NCBI RefSeq assembly: GCF_019746665.1
Contig: NZ_JAIERS010000003.1
Location: 62,001-126,000 of the forward strand
Source of the DNA: Sphingomonas sp.
Lineage (GTDB): Bacteria > Pseudomonadota > Alphaproteobacteria > Sphingomonadales > Sphingomonadaceae
Direction: 5' to 3'
Length of the DNA: 64,000 bases
In this document: one piece after another, positions 57,455 to 64,000 of the stretch
Numbering within the stretch: the stretch's first letter is position 1
Layout: every line of letters begins with the position of its first letter
Position numbers and translations under genes: made by a program
Notes under the pieces: model-generated
The model's input: the letters and a program-made list of their open reading frames with translations, nothing else
The model's database searches: none
What the model was told of the DNA's origin: nothing

Positions 57455-59197
57455 TTATCGCATTCGCACATAATCGCCCGGCGCTTCGGCCAGGGCAGGC
57501 AATGCGCCATCGCCCGGCCGCCGCGCACCAGCGACGGGCACCTGCGCCGCGTCCTGCGTGCGCAGCCAATCGATCCAATCGGGCCACCAGCTGCCCTTGG
57601 TCTCATGGGCACCGGCGACGAAATCGGCGAGCGTCGCGCAGGCGCGGTCATTGGTCCAATATTGATATTTGCCCGCCGCCGGCGGGTTGACCACGCCGGC
57701 GATATGCCCCGAACCCGCCAGCACGAACTTCAGCGGTCCCTTGAAATGCTCGGTGATCCGCCAGACGCTTTCAGGCGGCGCGATATGGTCCTCCCGCCCG
57801 GCCTGGACATAGGTGGGCGTCGTCACCTGGCCAATGTCGATCGGGGTGCCGCGGATCGACAGCGCGCCCGGCCTCACCAGCAGATTGTCGCGGTACAGAT
57901 CGCGCAGATAGCTCAGATGCCAGGCGGAGGGCAGATTGGTCGTATCGCCGTTCCAATAGAGCAGGTCGAACGGCGCATAATCCTGGCCGAGCAGATAATT
58001 GTTGGTGACGTAATTCCAGATCAGGTCGCGCCCGCGCAGCAGGTTGAAGGTCGCGGCCATGTAGCGCCCGTCGAGATAGCCCTCGGGCGACAATTGCTCG
58101 ATCAGCCGCAGCTGCTCGTCGTCGACGAAGTTCAGCAATTCGCCCGCGCGGGTGAAATCGACCTGGGCGGTGAAGAAGGTCGCGCTCTTCACCTTGTCCG
58201 CCTGCCCCCGCGCCGTCAGCACCGCGAGCGTCGCGGCGAGCGTGGTGCCGGCGACGCAATAGCCGATCGTGTGGACGCTCGGCACGCCGAGCAGCGCGCG
58301 CACCGTGTCGATCGCGTCGATCTGGCCGGCTTCGACATAATCGTCCCAGGTGACGCCCTTCATCGTCGCGTCCGCCGAACGCCACGAGACGACGAACACC
58401 GTCACCCCCTGGTCGACCGCCCATTTGATAAAGCTCTTCTCGGGGCTCAGATCGAGGATGTAATAACGGTTGATCCAGGGCGGGAAGATGATCAGCGGCA
58501 CCTCCAGCACCTGCTCGGTGGTGGGGGTGTATTGGATCAGCTCATAGAGCGTGGTGCGCTTCACCACCTTGCCAGGCGTGGTCGCGAGCGTGCGGCCCAC
58601 CTCGAACGCCTTGGCGTCGGTATGCGTCAGCTGGCCCTTGGCGATGTCGCTCAGCATGTTCTTCAGACCCGCGAGCAGATTCTCGCCGCCGCTTTCGAGC
58701 GTCTTTTCGATGACGAGCGGGTTGGTCGCGGGGAAGTTGGACGGGCTCATCGCCTCGACGATGTTGCGCATCGCGAAGCGCATCTGCTCGCGCTGCTTGG
58801 GATCGAGCCCCTCGAGCTGATCGACATTGGCGAGCAGGTGATCGGAGATCAGCAGATAGCTCTGCCGGATCCAGTCGAACACCGGGTTGTCGCGCCATTG
58901 CGGCGCCTTGAAGCGCTTGTCGCGCGCGTGCTCGGGCTTTTCCTCGGCGGGCTCGGCCAGTTCGGGGACGATGAGACGCTGCCACAGCCGCATCGATTCC
59001 GCCCAGAAGTCGCGGGCGCGCGCGATCGTCTGCGGGTCGGTGAAGCCGGGGATGATGGGAAGCGCGGGATTGTCCTCCAGCGTCTTCAGCCCCGCCTCCA
59101 GCATCATCTGCTGGGCGCGACCCATCACCCAGGTCCAATGCTGCATATCCTCTAGGCTGGGGAGCGGCGGGAGCGTCGGGGCGTCGTTTTCGGCCAT
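57455..59197 (-). CDS. phaC: Class I poly(3-hydroxyalkanoate) synthase
   Basis: 580 residues from MAENDAPTLPPLPS at 59197, with AAGAGG five bases upstream; an ATG at 59251 would add 18. The catalytic Cys lies in the lipase-like box HTIGYCVAGTTLAATLAVL (about residue 325). Partner Asp and His are in LYWNGDTTNLPSAWH and GSGHIAGVVNPPA. The conserved stretch IIFPPWINRYYILDL is present. The length fits class I (PhaC alone, no PhaE). It polymerises 3-hydroxyacyl-CoA. The phasin gene follows on the same strand. Confidence 0.97.
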   Translation of the reverse strand: MAENDAPTLPPLPSLEDMQHWTWVMGRAQQMMLEAGLKTLEDNPALPIIPGFTDPQTIARARDFWAESMRLWQRLIVPELAEPAEEKPEHARDKRFKAPQWRDNPVFDWIRQSYLLISDHLLANVDQLEGLDPKQREQMRFAMRNIVEAMSPSNFPATNPLVIEKTLESGGENLLAGLKNMLSDIAKGQLTHTDAKAFEVGRTLATTPGKVVKRTTLYELIQYTPTTEQVLEVPLIIFPPWINRYYILDLSPEKSFIKWAVDQGVTVFVVSWRSADATMKGVTWDDYVEAGQIDAIDTVRALLGVPSVHTIGYCVAGTTLAATLAVLTARGQADKVKSATFFTAQVDFTRAGELLNFVDDEQLRLIEQLSPEGYLDGRYMAATFNLLRGRDLIWNYVTNNYLLGQDYAPFDLLYWNGDTTNLPSAWHLSYLRDLYRDNLLVRPGALSIRGTPIDIGQVTTPTYVQAGREDHIAPPESVWRITEHFKGPLKFVLAGSGHIAGVVNPPAAGKYQYWTNDRACATLADFVAGAHETKGSWWPDWIDWLRTQDAAQVPVAGARRPGDGALPALAEAPGDYVRMR

Positions 59198-59293
59198 GGC
59201 ATCCTCTTGCGCGTTTGCATTTCCTGTAACGCGCGGATTAGCATCCGTCATCGCTTATGCGCGCCGGCCCGCATTTGGCAGCAAGGGACCGCC

Positions 59294-60498
<1,205 letters not shown>

Positions 60499-60499
<1 letters not shown>

Positions 60500-60750
60500 T
60501 GTTCCTGTTCCGCGGCATCGAGAGCCACCCCCGCTCCTTCGCCAAGGCGGTGAGCTGGCGCGCGCTGGGCAGCGTCGACACCTTCGTGCTGGGGCTGATC
60601 TTCTCGGGCAGTATGAAGACCGCGGGCGCGATCGCGGGAACCGAGGTGATCACCAAGATCATTCTGTTCTACGGGCATGAGCGGCTGTGGGCGACGATCC
60701 CTTGGGGCCATCGCCGCTACCACGCGCCCGATCAGTCGGGCGAAGGTTGA
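60499..60750 (+). CDS. DUF2061 membrane protein
   Basis: 83 residues starting in the TGATG overlap with the aminotransferase. Pattern SFAKAVSWRALGSVDTFVLG followed by AGAIAGTEVITKIILFYGHE and RLWATIPWG matches DUF2061, a two-span membrane protein family of unknown function, often found near sulfate assimilation genes in other bacteria. No such genes are nearby. Translationally coupled to the aminotransferase. Confidence 0.88.
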
Positions 60751-60784
60751 CGAAGCGGGCGCCGCGGGGGCATCGGGTGCGCGC

Positions 60785-61225
60785 ATGACGCGCCCCGGAT
60801 TTCAATTCTCCACCCGCTTCAAGGTCCGCTATGCCGAGATCGACGGGCAGAAGATCGTCTTCAACTCGCGCTACCTCGAATATGCCGATTATGCGGTGAG
60901 CGAGTTCTGGGAATGGTCTGGCATGGGGGCACTCGGCCATGAGTGGACCGAGGCGGAGTTCAACGTCCGCCATACCGAAATCGACTATTTCAAGCCCTTT
61001 TCCTATGGCGACGAGATCGAGGCGTTCGTCCGTATCGCGCGGATCGGCGGCACCAGCCTGACCCAGCGCTTCGAGCTGTGCGACGCAAGGACGGGCGAGC
61101 TGCACTGCGTGATCGAGATGGTGATCGTCCATGTCGATCTGGAAGCGGGTCGGCCCAAGCCGATCACGGGCGCGGTACGCGTGGCGCTCGAACGACTGGT
61201 GGCGGGAGAGCGCGCGCTGGCTTGA
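60785..61225 (+). CDS. Acyl-CoA thioesterase (4HBT hot-dog fold)
   Basis: 146 residues from MTRPGFQFSTRFKVRYAEID at 60785; longer frames reach into the previous gene. The hot-dog signature VRYAEIDGQKIVFNSRYLEYAD has the catalytic Asp replaced in position by the sequence QKIVFN of the 4HBT/YbgC kind. VRHTEIDYFKPFSYGDEIE and the strand LTQRFELCDA follow. It hydrolyses acyl-CoA thioesters; the acyl group is unknown. It lies 34 bp after DUF2061, on the same strand, so it is likely in that operon. Confidence 0.85.
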   Translation: MTRPGFQFSTRFKVRYAEIDGQKIVFNSRYLEYADYAVSEFWEWSGMGALGHEWTEAEFNVRHTEIDYFKPFSYGDEIEAFVRIARIGGTSLTQRFELCDARTGELHCVIEMVIVHVDLEAGRPKPITGAVRVALERLVAGERALA

Positions 61226-61283
61226 GCCCAAGGCCGCTCGCGTAGAATCACGAGGTCTCCGTCGTCGGCCCGCCGCCCGCCGG

Positions 61284-61790
61284 TTATTCCGCCGCTTGCG
61301 CGATCGGCACGTCGCTTGCGACATCTTCTGGCAGCGCCCAGAGCAGGTCGCCCTTGGTCAGCACCCGCCCGTCCCAGCCATGCACCTCGACCGCGCGAAT
61401 CGGGCGGCGATCGCGCGCATCGACCAGCACCGGCGTCGCCGCGACCCCGGTTTCCCAGCGCTCGCCCCATTGTCGCAGCGCGACCATCGTCGGCAGCAGC
61501 GCCTGGCCCTTGTCGGTGAGCCGGTATTCGATCTTGCGGCGGTCCTCGGGCAGCGCGACGCGCGCCAAAATCCCGTGATCGACCAGTCGCGCGAGCCGGT
61601 TGGCGAGAATGTTGCGCGCGATGCCGAGCTCCATCTGGAACTCTTCGAAATGGTGCAAGCCATTGAAAGCGGCACGCAAAATCAGGAAAGACCAGCGCTC
61701 ACCCATCGCTTCGAGCGCGGCCGGCAGGCTGCAGGCGGCCAGATCGCGCAGGGGTTCGCGTAAAGGATGGCGCGATTTGCCCTCCATCAT
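61284..61790 (-). CDS. HxlR-family transcriptional regulator
   Basis: 168 residues. Winged helix with the HxlR pattern: CSLPAALEAMGERWSFLILR, FEEFQMELGIARNILANRL, then LVDHGILARVALPEDRRKIE and YRLTDKGQALLPTMVALRQWG. The C-terminal extension of about 55 residues is longer than the minimal family and ends in a small strand-rich region. Some members sense redox signals through a Cys at the N terminus, here Cys20 in AACSLP. It is divergent from the CC_3452 protein gene. Repeats in the shared region may be its operator. Confidence 0.92.
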   Translation of the reverse strand: MMEGKSRHPLREPLRDLAACSLPAALEAMGERWSFLILRAAFNGLHHFEEFQMELGIARNILANRLARLVDHGILARVALPEDRRKIEYRLTDKGQALLPTMVALRQWGERWETGVAATPVLVDARDRRPIRAVEVHGWDGRVLTKGDLLWALPEDVASDVPIAQAAE

Positions 61791-61840
61791 CTCTTCCTAA
61801 ACCATTTCCCGTCAGATTATAAGAGTTCACGCACTATTCA

Positions 61841-61884
61841 GGTTGCAACCGGCAACCTAATGGGGTAAGTAGCAACTTGCAACG
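61841..61884. promoter_or_regulatory. Repeated palindromes, candidate HxlR operator
   Basis: Between the divergent HxlR and CC_3452 genes. GTTGCAAC (a perfect 8-bp palindrome, 61842-61849) lies inside GGTTGC-N5-GCAACC (61841-61857). About 20 bp further on is GCAACTTGC (61872-61880), an odd-length palindrome, then AACG. The shared GCAAC half-sites suggest a dimer-binding autoregulatory operator. Confidence 0.45.
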
Positions 61885-61948
61885 TATTTTGCGCTTGCGA
61901 ACGGCCGCGCGGTGCCAGTAGCGCAAGGCAAAAGGATGAGAGGATCGA

Positions 61949-62254
61949 ATGACTCGCTTGCTTTCCGTCGCCGCCGCAGTCGCTGGCCTGATGATCGCTC
62001 CCGCCGCGTTCGCGCAAGGGGGCACCTATTATAACGCGGTGCCGGTCGCCGCGCCCGCCAAGAACTCGGTGATCACCTCGGGCACGCTCTGGAAGTGCAC
62101 CGGCCCGGCGTGCAGCGCGCCCAAGAGCACGCAACGTGATGCGATCATGTGCCAGCTGGTCGTGCAGCGCATCGGCGCGCTCAAGTCGTTCAGCGTCAAT
62201 GGCCAGCCCTTCGGCGCCGCCGAACTCGCCGAGTGCAATTCGCGCGCCGGCTGA
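61949..62254 (+). CDS. CC_3452-family exported protein
   Basis: 101 residues: signal peptide MTRLLSVAAAVAGLMIAPAAFA, then LWKCTGPACSAPKSTQRDAI with paired cysteines, CQLVVQRIGALKSFSVNG and a further Cys near the end. The four-Cys pattern WKCxGxxCxAP matches the CC_3452 family of alphaproteobacteria, whose function is unknown. Disulfides are likely in the periplasm. It shares its promoter region with the HxlR regulator and is closed by a terminator. Confidence 0.88.
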   Translation: MTRLLSVAAAVAGLMIAPAAFAQGGTYYNAVPVAAPAKNSVITSGTLWKCTGPACSAPKSTQRDAIMCQLVVQRIGALKSFSVNGQPFGAAELAECNSRAG

Positions 62255-62277
62255 GTCGATTTCGTCCGGATTATGAA

Positions 62278-62305
62278 GGGGCGTGGCCGTGGCCGCGCCC
62301 CTTTT
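62278..62305 (+). terminator. Intrinsic terminator of the CC_3452 gene
   Basis: An 11-bp stem GGGGCGTGGCC, loop GT, GGCCGCGCCCC (one G-U pair), followed by TTTT. It lies before rsh. Confidence 0.85.
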
Positions 62306-62346
62306 CATGTTGCAAAGCGGCACGAGCCGCCCCCAAATAGCGCCAG

Positions 62347-64000
62347 TGCTACGCCAATATGAACTGGTCGATCGGGTCCTAAGCTACGACCCCCATGCCA
62401 ATGAGGCGATGCTCAACCGTGCCTATGTGTTCTCGCTCCAGGCGCACGGATCACAAAAGCGCGCGAGCGGCGATCCCTATTTCAGCCACCCGATCGAAGT
62501 GGCCGGCATCCTGACCGACCTGAAGCTCGACGACGAAACCATCACCACCGCGATTCTGCACGACACGATCGAGGACACGGTCGCGACCCCCGAGGAAATC
62601 CACCGCCTGTTCGGCGCCAGCGTCGCCCGGCTCGTCGATGGCGTCACCAAGCTGTCGAAGATCGAGGCGCAGACCGAAAGCGAGCGCGCCGCCGAAAATC
62701 TGCGCAAATTCCTGCTGGCAATGTCCGACGACATCCGCGTGCTGCTGGTGAAGCTCGCCGACCGGCTGCACAACATGCGCACGCTCCATCACATCCCCAA
62801 GCCCGAGAAGCGGCGGCGCATCGCCAAGGAGACGATGGATATCTATGCCCCGCTCGCCGAGCGGATCGGCATGTACGAGTTCATGCGCGAGATGCAGAGC
62901 TTGGCGTTCCGCGAGCTTGAGCCCGAGGCCTATGCCTCGATCACCCGCCGGCTGGAGCTGCTCCACGAAGGCGACGAGGACCGTATCGCCAAGATCGGCG
63001 CCTCGCTCGAGCAATTGCTTCAGCGCCACGGCGTCGAAGCGCGCGTCTTCGGGCGCGAGAAGCACCCCTATTCGATCTGGCGCAAGATGAGCGAGCGCCA
63101 CATCAGCTTCGAGCAATTGTCCGACATCATGGCGTTCCGCGCGATCGTGCCGAACGAGGAGGATTGCTACCGCGCGCTCGGCCTGATTCACCGCCGCTGG
63201 CCGATGGTGCCGGGCCGGTTCAAGGACTATATCTCGACCCCCAAGCGCAACGGCTATCGCTCGCTCCACACTAGCGTGATGCACGCCGAGAATACCCGCG
63301 TCGAAATCCAGATCCGAACCGCCGAAATGCACGCCGAGGCCGAGCATGGCCTGGCAGCGCACTGGGCGTATAAGAGCAGCAAGGTCCGCCCCGATACGCA
63401 GGTGCGCTGGATCGCTGATCTCGTCGAGATCCTGGAGGCGGCGGAAAGCCCCGAGGAGCTGCTCGAACACACCAAGATGGCGATGTATGCCGATCGCATC
63501 TTCGCCTTCACCCCGCGCGGCGAGCTGATCCAGCTGCCCAAGGGCGCGACCCCGATCGACTTCGCCTATGCGCTCCACACCGATGTCGGCGATCAAGCGG
63601 TGGGGGCGAAGATCAACGGCCGGGTCGTGCCGTTACGCACCCATCTCGACAATGGCGATCAAGTGCAGATCCTGCGTTCCAAGGCGCAGCGGCCGCAGCC
63701 GGGCTGGCTGAACTTCGCGATCACCGGCAAGGCGCGTGCGGCAATCCGGCGGCATTTGCGAATCAAGGAACGCAGCGAGAGCCAGGCGCTGGGGCGCAAA
63801 CTCTACGAGGCGATCGTCAAGCAGTTACCCGCCGTGCTCGGCGACGGCGCAGTCGACGCCGCGGTCAAACGGCTGAAACTGCCTGACGAGGCCGCGCTGA
63901 TGGAGGCGATCGCGCGGCGCCGCTTCACCGATTTCGAGGTGATGGAAGCGCTGATGCCCGGCAGCGCGCAAGGGCTTACGCGCGGCACCGATCAGGTGTC
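62347..64000 (+). CDS. rsh: RelA/SpoT-family (p)ppGpp synthetase/hydrolase, 3' end outside window
   Basis: At least 551 residues from GTG 62347, cut by the window edge. The N-terminal HD hydrolase domain has SGDPYFSHPIEVAGIL, ILHDTIEDT and VKLADRLHNMRTL, all intact. The synthetase domain has REKHPYSIWRKM, FKDYISTPKRNGYRSLHTSV and VEIQIRTAEMHAEAEHGLA. The TGS domain (FAFTPRGELIQLPKGATPID) follows. A single bifunctional Rsh making and degrading the alarmone is the usual case in alphaproteobacteria. The C-terminal helical and ACT parts lie outside. Confidence 0.96.

Overview
The window is chromosomal, high-GC DNA that fits an alphaproteobacterium of the order Sphingomonadales (Sphingomonas or a close relative). 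The indications are two large TonB-dependent receptors with a sphingomonad-type plug, a CC_3452-family secreted protein, DUF2093, a hopanoid-type RND exporter, class I PHA synthase with phasin, and PEP-CTERM/XrtA regulators. This is inferred from protein families, not from a search. I annotate 50 protein-coding genes; the first (a membrane glycosyltransferase) and the last (RelA/SpoT) are cut by the window edges. I see no rRNA, tRNA, CRISPR array, insertion sequence or prophage.

Layout. 1-7 kb: glycosyltransferase and rsmE leftward; dxs, a DUF2141 protein and an hpnN-like exporter rightward. 7-14 kb: retropepsin-like protease, a PepSY / response regulator / histidine kinase operon, an ABC-F ATPase, a ParDE toxin-antitoxin pair and an orphan HisKA_2 kinase. 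14-24 kb: a leftward, translationally coupled exopolysaccharide/PEP-CTERM operon (sugar transferase, PrsK, PrsR, PrsT), with a GDP-mannose pyrophosphorylase divergent from it and a DUF6311 membrane protein. 24-36.7 kb: housekeeping and small-family genes (patatin, cupin, MFS, RluC/D pseudouridine synthase, CrcB, dGTPase, SPOR protein, HHH protein, purD, xseA, DUF2093, M23 peptidase).

36.9-55.8 kb: two TonB-dependent receptors, clpB, then a rightward run of exported hydrolases (penicillin-acylase-type Ntn hydrolase, M16 peptidase, small unknown protein, CocE/S15 hydrolase, DUF885 peptidase). This reads as an amide/peptide scavenging neighbourhood. 55.8-64 kb: clpS, phasin and phaC leftward; aminotransferase, DUF2061, thioesterase, HxlR regulator, CC_3452 protein and rsh.

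The most unusual non-coding structure is a nested, branched palindrome of about 144 bp between phasin and clpS. A palindromic repeat is also read through as protein at the N terminus of PrsT, purD and xseA overlap head-to-head at their starts, and several inverted repeats look like operators. No wholly new multi-gene system is evident; the best leads are these elements and the hydrolase/receptor neighbourhood.
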